Below, piece after piece: positions 21,818 to 21,828 of a stretch of 21,828 nucleotides of DNA. The notes beneath the pieces were generated by a model. The model was not told where the DNA came from. It saw nothing but the letters and a program-made list of their open reading frames with translations, and made no database searches. Position 1 is the first letter of the stretch, and every line of letters starts with the position of its first letter. Where the stretch lies: contig JAICGL010000007.1 in the NCBI GenBank assembly GCA_025923175.1, positions 1 to 21,828 of the forward strand, read 5' to 3'. The position numbers were made by a program, and so were the translations under genes. The DNA comes from Acidimicrobiia bacterium. Lineage in GTDB: Bacteria > Actinomycetota > Acidimicrobiia > IMCC26256 > BP-133.

Positions 21818-21828
21818 ACGGCCCTCAA

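Overview
The window is chromosomal DNA from a high-GC actinobacterium. Three things point to the class Acidimicrobiia or a close relative: very strong G/C preference at third codon positions, a MurT-type Mur ligase, and a secreted M23 protein ending in tandem GYW...DGG(I/V)F.FG repeats, a layout I associate with that class. The taxon is an inference. I see no tRNA, rRNA, CRISPR array, insertion sequence or prophage gene. Genes are packed tightly, and convergent pairs often touch or overlap.

Left part (1-7650). The start of murT (cut by the window edge) is followed on the same strand by a persulfide-dioxygenase-like MBL/double-rhodanese protein. Divergent from it is a 1081-residue exported protein. 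Its N-terminal third looks like a subtilisin fold in which every catalytic position has been replaced, and the remaining ~600 residues match no family I recognise. Next come a small J-domain protein, an exported M23 metallopeptidase with five GYW repeats, and an FKBP-type prolyl isomerase lipoprotein.

Middle part (7636-12086). A minus-strand run reads: small HTH regulator, 3-cysteine/1-histidine ferredoxin, cytochrome P450, hairpins, a PRC-barrel/MgtE-N/CBS protein with no membrane domain, and a translationally coupled DUF1003 membrane protein. The HTH gene has a leaderless-type promoter whose -35 and -10 boxes overlap two 16-bp palindromes, which suggests autoregulation. Divergent from it are a DoxX-like membrane protein and a pyridoxamine-phosphate-oxidase-like flavin protein.

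Right part (12102-18376). This holds an alpha/beta-hydrolase fused to a class III nucleotide cyclase (Rv1900c-like), a BKACE (DUF849) enzyme, a small two-helix membrane protein, a low-affinity iron permease family protein, a VOC metalloenzyme, an unassigned Rossmann-like protein with an ACT-domain protein, an Mrr-like nuclease-fold protein and a small SHOCT-like protein.

Right end (18380-21828). A GH38 alpha-mannosidase carries two near-identical GC-rich inserts, about 2.6 kb apart and translated in different reading frames. A strong hairpin lies near the window end.

The genes do not form one obvious pathway. The best candidates for something undescribed are the catalytically dead subtilase-fold exported protein, the palindrome-controlled HTH/ferredoxin/P450 unit, the structured leader whose hairpin encloses the start codon of the MgtE-N/CBS gene, and the GC-rich repeat family that has entered coding sequence.
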